The notes under the pieces are model-generated. The model was not told the origin of the DNA. It worked only from the letters and a program-made list of their open reading frames with translations, and ran no database searches. Made by a program: the position numbers and the translations under genes. A stretch of DNA of 26,341 nt from Tritrichomonas foetus. Taxonomy: Eukaryota > Parabasalia > Tritrichomonadida > Tritrichomonadidae. The DNA is taken from the NCBI GenBank assembly GCA_001839685.1, contig MLAK01000344.1, forward strand, positions 97,082 to 123,422, read 5' to 3'. Below, in pieces: positions 1-13,900 of the stretch; the stretch's first letter is position 1; every line of letters starts with the position of its first letter.

Positions 1-1255
1 CTTCTTGCTGTTCAACCTCTTCATGCGGTTGTTCTTCAGCTGGTTGAGCCTCTTCAAGTTCGACATCGCGTTGTTCAACTGCTTCCTGTGGTTTAATTTC
101 TCCAGCTGGTTGTTCTTCATGCTCAATTTGATGTGGTTCAACTGCTGAGTTTTCAAGTTCTTCACTTGCAGGCTCACCTGATGAGATAAGGCCGCTCTGT
201 TGCTCTTCTTCTTCAAGATCTTGTGAATTTTCTTCACCTGGGACTTGATTATCATTTTCTTCATCAGAGTCTTCGCTTAAAATTACTTCTCTTTCTTTAA
301 CATCATCTTTTTTGTCTTTTTGAGAGCTTATTTGGCCGTCTTTTTCTTTTGATAGATCATCAATATCAGAATGACTCTGAATTGTCTCTTCAAATTCGCT
401 TTGGATTTCAGCTTCGCTATGCTTGCTCTTTGGTTCGCTCCTAAGCGTTTCTTCGTCAGTCGCCATTGGATTTACAGTGAAAAGTTTTGCCTCGCCATTT
501 CGAATAAATAATAGCTTCAAAATAGCATCGCCGTCACTTGTGCATGAGTAAGAAAATTCGCTCCACATGTCTGTCAATGAGTAGAATACGTTGTTGTCAG
601 AAAGAAGTCGCATAAACAGCTCATTTGCATAAACGACATTATATTTCTTCGATTCCTCAGAAACCTTCAAGTCGGCCAATTTCGCGGAAATTTCAGATGC
701 GTTTTTCGGTTGATCGTCAAATGATGAGTAGCCAATCATGTTCCTGAAGAGATTGAAAAGCGATATTAAATATTGGAAGTCGTTTGCGCTGTTTTTCGCT
801 TCAACAATGAACCTAAACGTTCGCTTGAATAGACGCAGTGAAATTAAAGGCTTCGAATAGCCCGCCAAGATTGATGCGACGACCTTCTTAGATTTCGTTA
901 TCACTAAGGCAAGGCCAATTGAATTCACCTGCGAGTCTTTGATGAGTCCGGCGTATTTGTTTCTGAGGGTGAAGTTCACGTTTGAAAGTAAATCGGCTGG
1001 ATTAGCGGATGGATGGGCAACGAACGAAATTTCAAAGAAACGGTCGTAAAGAGCATTGAATTTCTGCTGTCTTTCGTCTTGTCCGTCTTTGATGGACTTC
1101 ACCACGTGCTGAGATACGTCTCTCACATGCTTTTTGGCGGCTTCGTAGAGATCTTTTCGGAGCTCTAATTTGGGAAGAGGGGTATCCCTTATTCTTTGGA
1201 GGGTTTGGAAAAGCTGATATTCGATATCAGTGATTGTAATTGTTTCCTCGCTCAT
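1..1255 (-). CDS. Unknown protein with globular N-terminus and acidic tail, 3' end outside the window
   Basis: I do not recognise this gene. Reading leftward from the ATG at 1255-1253 (MSEETITITDIEYQ), the frame stays open for 418 codons to the window edge, so the C-terminus is missing. Residues 1 to about 285 look globular, with alternating helix-like and hydrophobic stretches (for example SIGLALVITKSKKVVASILAG near residue 115) and no transmembrane segment or signal peptide. From about residue 290 the composition changes to a Glu/Ser/Asp/Gln-rich, surely disordered tail with loose EEQPA-type repetition. Codons are visibly richer in C and G than in the neighbouring dynein gene, which in trichomonads often goes with strong expression (inference). 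There is no ATG in this frame farther upstream before AT-rich non-coding sequence. It lies tandem to the dynein gene on the same strand, 657 bp away, with no sign of a functional link. Confidence 0.85.
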   Translation of the reverse strand, partial: MSEETITITDIEYQLFQTLQRIRDTPLPKLELRKDLYEAAKKHVRDVSQHVVKSIKDGQDERQQKFNALYDRFFEISFVAHPSANPADLLSNVNFTLRNKYAGLIKDSQVNSIGLALVITKSKKVVASILAGYSKPLISLRLFKRTFRFIVEAKNSANDFQYLISLFNLFRNMIGYSSFDDQPKNASEISAKLADLKVSEESKKYNVVYANELFMRLLSDNNVFYSLTDMWSEFSYSCTSDGDAILKLLFIRNGEAKLFTVNPMATDEETLRSEPKSKHSEAEIQSEFEETIQSHSDIDDLSKEKDGQISSQKDKKDDVKEREVILSEDSDEENDNQVPGEENSQDLEEEEQQSGLISSGEPASEELENSAVEPHQIEHEEQPAGEIKPQEAVEQRDVELEEAQPAEEQPHEEVEQQE

Positions 1256-1912
1256 TTTTTCAAATATATATTTTTTTTTATTTTGTGAAAATATGAAACT
1301 TTTTGAAAAGTCTATTGAATCGGCAAAGAAAATATTTTCTCAAAAAGCTTGATTGACATGAACAAAAATACTGTAAAAGTGGGTAATTGAAATGAATTTA
1401 AAAAAGTTATTTATTCATGGATTATCGTCTCATTCAAAATAACGGTCCATTTTTTTGAATATTTTATTTTTATATTCAGTTCACCATTTTGAGGAAAATG
1501 ACCAGATATCTGATAAGACTCTATAAAATTAAGAGGAAAAAAGTACAATCTAATTTCATCCTTAACCTATGCTATTTTACATCATTGAATTAATTTTATA
1601 TTAACACAAATATATTTTAATAATATGATTTTATTAATTACATGGTAGGAATAAAATGTTAGAATAAGAATTAGTTTTATTTTCACTTTTTGTGAAAATT
1701 TATAAGAAATGAAAAGATTCAATGATTCAGATTAACGGAACTATTTTTTAAAAAATACATACTTGTCGACACAATAGGAAGTTTATAACAAAAAAGATAA
1801 AAAGTTGAATAAATAGTATGTATTACAACATATAAAACATTTACTTGTTCTAAAATTAAATAACAAAACAAAATAGTGTAAAGATTGTCCAAACTTTAAA
1901 AAAAAAAAAATT
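1256..1912. other. Intergenic, AT-rich, no gene seen
   Basis: This stretch holds the promoter side of the left-edge gene and the 3' flank of the dynein gene. It is very AT-rich with stops in all frames. A run of 13 A at 1898-1910 (T on the coding strand) begins 2 bases after the dynein stop codon. I see no RNA gene, repeat or conserved reading frame in the rest. Confidence 0.7.
1284..1288 (-). promoter_or_regulatory. Candidate initiator (TCACA) of the left-edge gene
   Basis: On the minus strand the sequence TTTTCACAAAA lies about 31 nt upstream of the ATG. It fits the trichomonad initiator TCA+1Y(T/A), described for Trichomonas vaginalis. A second match, TCATA, lies 8 nt farther upstream. 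In DNA this rich in A and T such short matches are common, so this is only a candidate. Confidence 0.25.
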
Positions 1913-4900
1913 CTATTGAACGGTAATGAATGCTGCCACTGATCGTTGAACCCAATGATCAGGTGAAAAGGTTTTTGTTGGTAAATATAAAGAAATGATA
2001 TAATTTGGTAGATCAAGAGCACCAGTTCCTCTATTTTGTGTTCGAAAGACAGGACATTCATAAGTAGTATTCATATCATATGGTGAATTATTTTGTGTCG
2101 GTAAAAGATGTAAAACTGGTAAAAAGTTCACAAGCTCTCTTTGTTTGCATTCAGTTAAAGTTTTGCTTTCAATGTCCCATTTTGCTCCTTCTATTGGCAA
2201 GCCATTAATATATATTCCTTCATCTGGTTCTTTTCCAATTTTATCAGGTGTAATATGATCTAATGGTGTAGTTACCCACCTTAAAGTATCAAATGGAACA
2301 GCATGTTTTCTTGCGTACATTTGAAGAATTGCTGTCAGAAATTCTTCTGGGTGATAAAAAGCACCAATGTTATACACAATTGGTGATCCAATTCTCACCC
2401 ATTGATCTAAAAATTGAACACGCTTATTTAAATCATCCATATAATTCCTTAGATTTAATATGGATGGAAAAGAATGTTCAAGCCAAAGTTCAGGAACATG
2501 ATTTGAAAGAAGTCTTCGATTTAATAAATCGAGTTTTTCATCAATTAAGATTAAACCTTTTAATCCTTTTTGCATTTCTTCCAGTGATGATAGAATAACA
2601 TCTAGAAGTTTATTATAAAGAACAATTTCATGATGAAGAACAGTAGAAAGTGTATCTCGAATATCAAACTTTTTCAAAAAGTTTTGAATATTAAATGGTT
2701 TAGGAACTTGGGAGAGTAAAGTATCTATTAAATTAAGTGCAAATTGTTCTTCACTGACATTTTCGGAAGCTGCAACTAAAGTTGGCTGAACTTCAATTAA
2801 TGAAGAAAAGATTTGAAGTGCTTCATTTCTGGAAGTAATTGTTGAAGCATTTGCTGAAAGTCCTACATCAACACCTTGTGTAACAACTGGCCATTTTCCA
2901 ATTGTTTCCATTAATTTATCATAAGTTCCTTCAAAGTTTGGTGCTGTATAACCTTCACCAAATGAAAATGTGGATGACATTATTTCAGATGAAAAGAATC
3001 TTCTTAATAATGAAAGCAAAAGTCTTCGATCCCAATGATCTGTAACTCTTCCTCCATAATTCAATTCACCAATGACATAAGTTAATGATTCGAATGGAAT
3101 TTCTTTCGAATTTGATTCATATAAAAAAACTTTAAGATGTTTCTTTGAGATATAAAAATCACTTGGATTAAATTCATATGAAATATTCCAGCCAATTGAT
3201 CCAAATTGAAGTCTTTCTAAAACAACAGCATGGAAAAATGCTAAATGGAAAGTAAGTTGCTTTTCAATTGTTGAATTTGTTGCTGCATCGTAATCTTCGA
3301 AATTTATGCCGTTATAAATTCTCATTACATTTTCTCTCATTCCCTTTGGAATTTCATAAATAAGTTTTGTACCTTGATATAAAATGCCAATTGGAAAATC
3401 AGGAGAGCTCATTGTAACTAAACATAATTTAAATCTTGCATGAACTTTAGATGGATTCAAATTATTAATGAGGAATTCTAAACGTGGCATCCATGAAAGG
3501 GATAAATGGCAATTTTGTAATAAAACCCAGAAACCTCTTTCAGCTGCATCTAAAATGAGTTCTTCTGCACCTTGTCCACGACCACGACCGAGTGAATAAC
3601 TTTTCAAGTATTTATCAAGATCCATTGATGATGCAACAGAAATAATTTCATCTTGTGGATCAATTCCAGGCATAATAATAAAAATAAGTGGTGAAAGTGG
3701 ATCACTTTCTCGGAAAATTGTCCCTAGATTCAATGTAGGAGGTTTGACAAATTCTTCCCCAAGATTTTCAGAGATAAATTCATGAAGTCCGTCACGAACA
3801 CGTTCAAGATGGAAAATTCTTAAAATTAAGAGTTTTTGAAAAGATGTTAAATTATCAAGTGGAATTATTTCTTTGACAGGATTATGTGATTCAATATATT
3901 TGATCCATTTGGACTTATTAGGCCCTCTCATTTCATTAACAATGTTTTTAAATGGTGGTGCAATTTCTTGAAGTGGAATTAACATGGACCACACTTCATT
4001 TGATAGAAAATTGAATTCATTTGGTTCGTTACTCACTGATGGTGAAAGTAGAAAAGCAAGTTCAGAACCTCCGATTTTCTTTTCAGAGAACATGATTCGA
4101 ATTGCCATTAATGTAGAAAATAATAATTTATGTCTTGAAAAGAGGGAAAATGAAACAGATTCGAAGAATTTCTTCGCAATTGACAGATGCATTGTTTCAA
4201 TTAATTGTTGACTATCTTTAGGATGATCAGAATTCACAATTGCATTCCTAAATAATGAAACAAACCACATAAGTGAGAATTGATACATTGGATCAATTAC
4301 AGAGAAATCAGAAACACAGAAATAAAGTAATGCTGCTCTTTCAGCAACTGGTAAAAACCTTGTTTTGAATTTTGCGATTTTCTTTTCGGTTGCAACTGAT
4401 GCTGCAATTTGTTGTTCAATCATTGCAGACATTTTTTGAACTTTTTGTAAAGTATCAATTGCATTATCATCATCAAGAATGTTTTCACCAGCTGTTGAAA
4501 CAATTTCAAGAATTTCATTTTCGATTTCTTTTAATTTTTTAGTATTTTCAGCATTTTCTTCCATAATTTGAATACGTTTTTTATCGAGATCAGCTCTTTC
4601 AACTTCAATGAGATTATTTAATAGTAAATCTGTTAATCCATCTTGTGTTGTTGTGAAGTTGATTAAAGTAACTTGAGAACAAACTTCTGGTGAATATTGT
4701 GGATTAGGATATTTAGTTGAAATATAAAGTCTAAAGTTATCAGAATAAGAAATCATGTCACCACCAATTGCAACTTTCTTTTGTCCATCAACTACTAAAA
4801 TTTCCCGTGAAAGAATTGGATCAATTAATGGATCAAGTTTTAAGCCAACATTCGTAATTAGAACCGGTAATCCAAATGAAACGCAGCTCTTAAATCGTTG

Positions 4901-7900
4901 AAGGAAATCGGCTTGATCAAATCGAAGAACATTTAAGTTTTCACCCTCCACAGCACGAAGCCATTTTGTACCACTTAATTGTGGATCAATCATTAATGGG
5001 AAACTTTGTTCATTCTGAGTAATAATCAAAGCATTTTCAATGGAATGCATATCATTTGGTAATCCTTTCACAACCCATTCTCGAATTACACCATCATTTC
5101 CAAGGGCTTTATCAATAGAGAAATTATTAGAATATAAAATATCTTGACTAGTTAAATATTTCTTCCATTTATCAATGATATCATTTCTATATGAAGGTGA
5201 AAAAGCCCCAATATATGTCAAAACACCAGATATGAGTAATGAATCACCAAGAATGTAAGTTTTTGTGTCTTTTAGATTTGTGGCTGTTTCAGTCCAACGG
5301 CTTGTTTCTCCACTTAATCCATCTATCAGTTTTTGTGCGCGTAATAAGCGGCTTTGTGTGTTGGCGACTGACTGAGTTAATTCTTCTTCTTTATCTTTCA
5401 TTGCTTGGAATTTATCCTGAAGTTCTTGAAGACGAGCTTCAACAGCAGCAAGATGTGAACGAGCGTCAGCTAAAAGTGCTTCACTTGCTGCAAGTTTCCT
5501 TTCGGCTTCATCAGCAGCTTGTTTTTTAGGTAAGATTTCTTGATAAATAAACCAGTATTCATAAGAAGCACAAACCCAGTCATAAAGCGCTGCAACAGCA
5601 GCAAAAGATTGTAAAGCAGCTTGTCTTTTCGCTGCACGGACTTCTTTATCAGCAGGAACATATTTCTTAATTTTATTAATTGTTTCACGTGAAATTGTTT
5701 CAATTTTGAAATTAGTGATAATTTTGGTAAAGTTTACATCATTTAGCATTGATACAGTTTCTGGCCAATAGTCTTCTTCTTTTACTCCTTTTGGACCATC
5801 AACTTTTCTTGGCTGTCTACCAAACATAATACAAACTGCTTCGAATGTTTCTTTCATTCCAGCAGTGGGTGCATGCAATTTTTTAATATTCGTCAGAGAA
5901 TCTTTATCTAATTTCAAAACTGCTTCTTGAGCTTCAGTTAAAAGAGGTTGAGCAAGTGCGAATTGCTCTTGTGCAATTCTATTTGCTTCACCTGCTTCTG
6001 CTGCTTCTTGTTCAGCTGTGTCACTTTTGGCTTGAACTTCAGTTCGGGTAACTTCGACTTCACTTCTTTTTATTGTTAACTCTTTCAGCATTAATTCGAC
6101 TTCAGTCCGTGTTGCCTTAAGAACAGGAATATCATGATCAAGCTGTTTACTCATGGCTTCAATTTGAATTTTTGTTGTTTTAATTTTTTCAACTCCATTT
6201 TCATAAGAATTTATGGTATTTTCGGTTGATTCTGTCTTTGCTTGAAGCTTTCTTACAAATGTTCCAAGTAATTCAAAATATCTTGATGGTGTGACAGCTG
6301 CTGTTCTTTTAGTTTCCTTCAAGAATTTAGATGCATAATCCTCAACAGTTTTATGAATTCTAACGCAAACTGAGATTATTTTTTCTAATTTTTCTGGATC
6401 GCTAATTTTAGCGCGTCCTAGAAATGCACGAGAAACACTTTCAAGTGCATTTTGGCTCCACGGCATATACCAATCAATAATTGATTCATTTCGTATGGTT
6501 GGATAAGACAGCATAATATCTTTAAATACGCTTCCATAGGGAGAAACAACTAAAATTATGTGTAAATTGGTTTTTACACGATCCATAAAAACTTTAAACA
6601 TATCGGTTTCTGTCATTGTAATTGCTAAATCTGATGCAGCAAGTTCTGCTCGAATTTGATCGATTTCTTCACGTTCGTATAATAAAGGAATCTCGCAATT
6701 AATTAATAAATTGCAAATATCTTCAAGTTGAAAAGGCTTTACAATTTGAACATCAGTTATAATAAAACCGGTCGAAATATCATTTGTTCCACATTGTTTC
6801 ATTAAAGTTTTAATATCAGTTCTCCATTCATCAAAAGTATAGGATTTGGTAATCGCAATTTCAAAACAATCAATTGAAGCCATATGAAGAGCTAATCTTG
6901 CCAATGATTTTCTTCCACTAGATTTTACACCAACAAGCATTGCATGTCCCTTTTCAAATGTTAAAACTCTTGATAATGAAGATAAATGTTCGATAGCTTC
7001 AGAAAACAAAACAATATCAAGTTGTTTTGATGAATCCCTATTATGATCTTCAAGCATTTGCGTGCATAATTTAACAAGATCTTCTTTACTAGCTTTAACT
7101 TCTTCATATTTTTGAGTTCCATCAGCAAAAGAATTAAACATTAAGTGACCATTTGTTTTGATTGACTCCCAAGTAACTTTAAAGAATTTGGAACAAAGAC
7201 TTGACATTTTAGTAGTGAACCATTTTCTATCATTTGATGTATTAAATCGATCATAAAATGTTTTAGTCATTTCATGATACCAGAGTTTAATAAATTGGCT
7301 CTTTTTCTTTATATGCTCAGGTGTATTTAATAACATTCCTTTATAAACTTTGATAATATCTCTCATTCCAAATACATAATGAAGTTTTGATGGAATTGGT
7401 AATAAGGTTTTAACACATTCTTTATAAAACTCCATCGTAGCATTTATCGAAGTTCCCAGAAGATCTTTAACAACAACATCATAATTAATGAAATGTGTAT
7501 TCAATAAAGTATTTAAAATAACAACATTATCATTAATTGAATATTTTGGTAAATGAAGCAAAACAAAATGTCTTAACAGTCTCTGTGGAATACTATAAAG
7601 TCCTCCACCAGGAACACCCATTCCACCAATAACAGTAGAATCTAAAATACCTCTTAATTCAACAGTTGCAGTGTTATACCATCCACCCATATCAAAGAAT
7701 TGTCTTAGTAATTCAAGTGGAGGTTGTGCACCATAGAATTCTGGCTTAACACTTCCTAAATTATCTAAGAAGAAAACCATAAACATATTATTTAGTGGGG
7801 AGAAATTCTTTTGTCGTCGATGCATATAATATTGGAAGAATTTTGAAATACTATTTGGTGTTGAACAATTTGATAATGGGAGGGTGTGACAATCGAATCG

Positions 7901-10900
7901 GGATTTATTCAATGATTTACTCATTAAATGTTTGACAATTAATGTTTTCGATGATTCTGGACCTTGAATTAATGTGTGAATGTTGAATGATATGAACAAT
8001 TTCGTAAAGAAATAGATAGGTGCATTGTTTTGACTAGGTACAAATTCGATTTCAAGTGGATGTGTTTCACTTAATTGAATTCCAGTAATTCCATCACACC
8101 ATTTAGTCCATCTGTTGTTTGCTAAGTCACAATAAAATTCAAAACAACTTTCTTTTACTGGGAAAGGAACTGATGTTTCATTTTTATCCATTAAATCTTT
8201 AAGGAAATGATCAAAAGTTGATCGCGATGATTCTTCAAGAACTCCACCAAAACTCCAGACAAAACCAAAAATCACAATCAGCTCAAAAACTGTATTAAGA
8301 TTATCGGTTTTCAAAAAGAGAGGTATTATATCTTTCGATGTTTCAGAAAATTCGGAAATATATAATTCTTGTTGTAATGGATCATAAGTAACCCATTCAT
8401 CACCTGATTCGTTAAGTTTTTGTTTGGTCTCCCGGATAATTGGCATGTAACAATCTAATATCTTTAAAAGTGTAACAACAGAATTGTTTGGGTTGAAAGG
8501 TAAAGTTGTTTTGCCATCATTCCGAATAAATTGAATCAGATTCAAAGTATATTTTTCTAATAAACTCCGAATGAAATCAATAATTGGTTTATAATCTTCT
8601 GTGAATTTTTGTGTCCAACTTTCAACAAGTGCATTCCATGGCAAACAATCTGGATCAAAATAAATCATACCACACCTTGAAACTGTAGCAGGAGAAGCCT
8701 CATCAAGATTATCTACTTCGAAAACCATCTTTACATTTGATCCAAGTTGAATTCTTTCATTATTGGCAAGACAAAGAACTTTGTTTTCATCCAATAAAGA
8801 ATTCATTGTTTCTATCCATAATGAATCGACTGGGCCATCAACAACAATCCATTTTAATGAATTCTGTTCACTAAATGAGCATTCACGAATAGATTTAGAT
8901 AAAACGCCATCTGACCATTCAGATGTAATTGGATTAAATGACCCATATAATTCAGCAATTGTGATTGCTTTTGGATTTAGTGTTTCAATATGAACCGGAA
9001 GACCTTCTCCATCTTCCGATTGAGACGTTAAAGCAAGTTGCAAAGCTTTTAAGGCAATAGTTTTTCCACCCATTGCACCACCAACAAGCATAATTCCATG
9101 TCTTACTAAAGTAGTTTCATAAAATTCAATACATTTTGAAGTATGAGTAAAAAGTGGTTGGGCTTTTAAGACTTGGAATGATTCTCTCAGTTTTGCAAGT
9201 AGTTTTTCGGGTGATGACTTCACAGCACAAACTTGTGGAAATACATCCTTAATAATGGCATCGAATAAAGGTAAATCGATCGAAACTAAGCGTGGAGCTG
9301 TATTGTTTCTAATTGTTTGAACCAATAGTAAAGATTCATCTTTATCAAGATCATTTCTTTTTTGCTTTCCAGCTGTTGATAAAATTGCTTTCATTGCTCT
9401 AAGTCCCCAATCATAATGATGTTCATTACTTAATTGTTTTCGGCAAAGATCAAAAACAGACACTATTTTAACAGATAAATTCGAAGCTTCTTTAAAGCCA
9501 CCAGAAAAAAGCAAAATTTCACAAATAAATCCAAAGTCTGGAACCATCATTGCACAGGGTCTGAATAATGCTTTCAGGTTATCTGGCAATTCTGTACGTC
9601 CAGCATAACCAGGATTCATTGTAATACAAATAGCAGCATTAATGTTCAATTTTAATGTTCGAGCATCTAATTTGAATGTATCAGCATTTATTGCAATAGC
9701 TTCTTGAATTGAACGAACTTGCTGAGCAATAACAGAAAGAACTTCAATGTTAATTCGATTGAATTCATCAAAACAGCTCCATGATCCAGAACTCGCTAAC
9801 CCGGAGAAAAATTGAGACATTTGTTCAGGTGTGACTTCTTCCGAACAATTATAAACAACACATGCTCTTCCAAGAGCTTTCGCACAATCTCGAACAGTTT
9901 CTGTTTTTCCTGTTCCCGCTGGACCACTTGGTGCACCACTCAAATTTTGTTTGAATGCAGAAAGAAGGGTTTGATAACAACGATCAGTAAGTGGTGTAAT
10001 AACTAATCGAGCTGAATTACCAGCATATTCATAAGAATACTCATATGTGTTGTTAATACTTCGAACAATTACAGTATCATCTTCCCAGTAATATCTAAGT
10101 TGTTGAACCCATTTAAAATTATCTGGATCATGAACAGAATTTGAAACAAGTGTTTGAATAATATCTCTATTATGAACCTCATTAATTAACAAGCATGACA
10201 CAACCTGTCTCATTAGCTTTGAAATTGGTTTTCGGATAATTGAAGTTAATTCTTCAAGCTGTTCAATGTATTTCCTCTTTAAAATTTCAAGGTTTCTTTG
10301 CTTTCCTTGATTTAAAGCAGTAGTTACTTGTTGTGTCCACAAAATTTGATTCGCAATTAAAATAACTTGTGCAGGAAATCGAGAAATCCATTGTTCTTTC
10401 TTGCGTTTTGAATAATCAACCAAAGAATCACTTACATATTCTTTTAGAGAAACTCTCATTTCTTCTTCAAAAGCATTTAGCCAATCTTCAATTTCAGGTG
10501 TATCACCATCAACATCAGAAAAGAATTTAACTGATTCACCTTCTGCATCATTCATGTGAGTAATTTCTAGATCTTCTGTAACATTTATCGAACTTACATA
10601 TTCGAATAATTTTTGCATTGAATCTTGTATTTTATCGAAATCTTTGGTATGTGAGAGAATTGAAATAAGCTCATCATTAGATAAGAAAAAGAATCTGGGA
10701 AATCCAAGACGCTTGGATTCGAGATAAGCATTTAGGCCTTTGGTAATTGAATCCAATAAAGTGTTGCAAGTAATCAAATTTGATCCAAGACCAGAATAAT
10801 GCATAACAGTATTAAATTCTGGGTGATTATGTGCCATGTTCATTAAAACAGTCCATATCTTTTCTACATTTGTCCAATCTTGAGCTTCTTTAAATAATTT

Positions 10901-13900
10901 TTGTTGAATTGAAGTTCCTGTGAAAATAGGTTGTAAATATAACCATGAACGTTGGCATGTAATCCAATCATCTAAAATAACATGTGATGCTCTTAAGAAT
11001 TCTAATCTTTCTGTAGCCCTCTTCTTAATTGGTCCAATAAATGGTGAAGTAAGAAGCGTCTGTGTTGTAACTAATTGATCATCAATTGTAGAAACAATAT
11101 CATCAATTTCTGTAAAAATATAATGGTCAGTATTTCTAAATATAATAGTAACAAAAGATTTTTGTTGTAACTCGGCATCCATTTGATCAAGTGATGATTC
11201 AAGATTATATTCTTGGGCTGCAATTGATGCAATTTCACTTATTTGATCTTGCCATCTTTCTAAATCTAAATTTAGAAATTCTTGAAGAGATAACTCCATA
11301 GATGGCATCACTGGAAAACCAACAACTTCTGAAATTTGCTCCCAATGTTTTGTTTTAATTCCAGGATGTCTTAATTTCATGATAAGTGGAACATGTTTCT
11401 TAAAAGCTTCAATTTGGGTGGAAAGTGGAGTAATGACTTTTTCCATTAAAACTTTTTGCTGGCCAAGGTCTTTTTTCAATTTAATGATCTTTTTGATTGC
11501 TTGAACAATAAACTGATTCATGGCATCTGCACGAATTTGAGGGAATGGAGTATCCAGCATTTGTGCATTAGTTGTCATCCATTCATTTGCTAAATTCCAT
11601 AAAACATGCAAAGGTGTAAATTCCGATATTAAATTTGAAAGAACTCGTGAAGTAACTTGCTCAAATTCGAATAATTTTTCATGAGTATTATATTTGTTTT
11701 GCAATTGCATAAGATTTTGTAATCTTGCATGAATTTCATTCACTTGATCAACTGCTTCAATTGTCATTTCTAAATCATTATATTTCGAATTAAATCCTTT
11801 CAATTGTTCTTGAACTTGGATTGTATCAGTTTCAAGTTTTCTTTGATTGGCACGAAGTTCGCGAATCATCTTAATTCTAACTGTTGATATCATCTTTTCT
11901 GTACTATCCATCATTTGGGATATTTTTTGTGGCATTTGAAGAGTTTGATAATGAAATACAAACTCTTCATCAGTAATTTCAAATTGAAATTCTTCTAAAA
12001 ATTCAAATCTTTCATTTGCATAAGACATTTTCCGATTTCTTACTTTGATTGTGTTGAAAACATGTTCTAAATAAGCTTTCATAGCAGCTAATTCTTCTGG
12101 AGTTTGTGGTTCTTTTTTAAGTTCATCTGCAATTGAATCATATTCTTGCTTTAATTCTTCAGTTGCTGACAAAGCTCTTTTCTTTACTTGTGTTAAAAAG
12201 TTATGTGTTACTTTCTTAAAATGTTCAAGAGATTTCCGTTTAAATTCTAAACAATCAACATGAAAGATAGAAATATTATAGTCAGACATTAATTTTGATG
12301 AAATTATTTGAACATTCTGGTGAATTTCATTTAAAGCGCTTCTGTATTCTGTAAGTGACTTACTTCCATCTTTATCGAAATCAATTACATATTGATCTGG
12401 ATCAATTTTTAAAAGTGGCTCTAGACAGCGATATTCGTCAATGAATTTATTTGCGCGAGAAAAAAGTTCTGTTAACCCTTCTTTCATGATCTCCCTTCTT
12501 GATTCAACTAATGCTAAGCAATCATCAAAATTCACTTGTGATTGGTCAACCTCAACAATTGGTGAAGTTATTTGTGGTAAAATAATTAAACTTTCTTCAA
12601 GCTTCTTTAATAGATCAAATAATTCATCATCAAAACTTTGAAGTTTTGGAGAAAAATCTAAATTTCTATCTTCATCTGTTGTTAATTTTATAGAAAACTG
12701 TGGATCAACTTTTTCAAATGATTCTTTCAAATATCTTGAAAATAATGACAAAAAAACATCTAATGTATTTTCAGTAATTTGAAGTAAAACAGTATGCAGC
12801 ATTCTTTGAGTTAAAGTAATCATGCTTTGATATCTTCTTTTTTCATAAGCTTTTACAGTATTCATTGAATCAGAAACAGTTGACGTAATTACACCTTCTA
12901 AAGTTTCTTGAATAGAATCTTTAAATTGTTTGGTTATATATTCCAAATGGTTGCACTCTTTAACAATAAAATCTCTCAATGATAAAAGTTCTGGGAAACC
13001 ATCGGTTAAAAGTGTTAACATTTCCGAATCCATGAATATTCCCCAAATTATATATAAACCTTCGAGTATTCTATGATTTGCCATTAAATGTAATTCAGAC
13101 ATTGAGTGAATCATTTCTTTCATATCATAATTATTCTGTTCAATAAGTCCGAAAACTTTCGGTGGTGATTCTCCTTTTGATAAAAATTCAACAAATTCAT
13201 CACGGTTTGGAATCATTGGATTATGTTCAAGTTCATAAGTAAATTCAATTCGATTATTGTTTAATTTGAAATCTTGTTCAACTTCAGCGTCGAGCTCTCT
13301 TAAACGTGCAAAATATTTTGATTCTATTGGATTTCCAATTTGTGAATGAATATTTATAATATCTTCTTGTGCGAGTTGTGGTAAATTTCCAGTTGGCATT
13401 TGAGTCACTCTTGATTCGAATCTAATAGCAGTTTCTTGTCTAGAACAAGCTCTTCTAGCTGCATTTATTCTTGCTTGAAATTTTGCAGGATCTTCTCTGT
13501 TAAATCTTAAATTAAATCTCGGTACTTTCTTCCTTTTTTTATTCTTTTCCCATTCAATTAAAAAAAGTTGCGAATTTGGATCATAATTCAAAATATTGCA
13601 CGGCATCCATTTTCCTTGGAATTTTGAAACACCATGTGGATCTTTTAATAATTCATCTAGTGAGTATTCAACAAAAGAATCATCATCGAATGTTTCTAAA
13701 GGTAAAAATGAAGATCCTTCATTTTCTGGAATAACAATTTCATTGGAATCATCAAGTGAATATTCCCGAGTTTTTAAAGGTGGAAGTGCTTTTTTAGGAG
13801 ACCGATATTTTGAATGAATAATTGTTTCAAGATCAGTTGAAACAGTACCTGGTGGATTGACGTTTAATCTATCAAGGGGGTCAATTCCTGGTGCTAATAT

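Noticed and set aside
1783..2061. Minus-strand frame of 92 residues over the dynein 3' end
   Set aside because: Most of it overlaps the dynein C-terminal coding region in another frame; composition is Phe/Leu/Tyr-rich as expected from AT-rich noise.
5239..5703. Overlapping frames on both strands across the dynein stalk
   Set aside because: Shadows of the coiled-coil-coding sequence, where regular codons keep other frames open.
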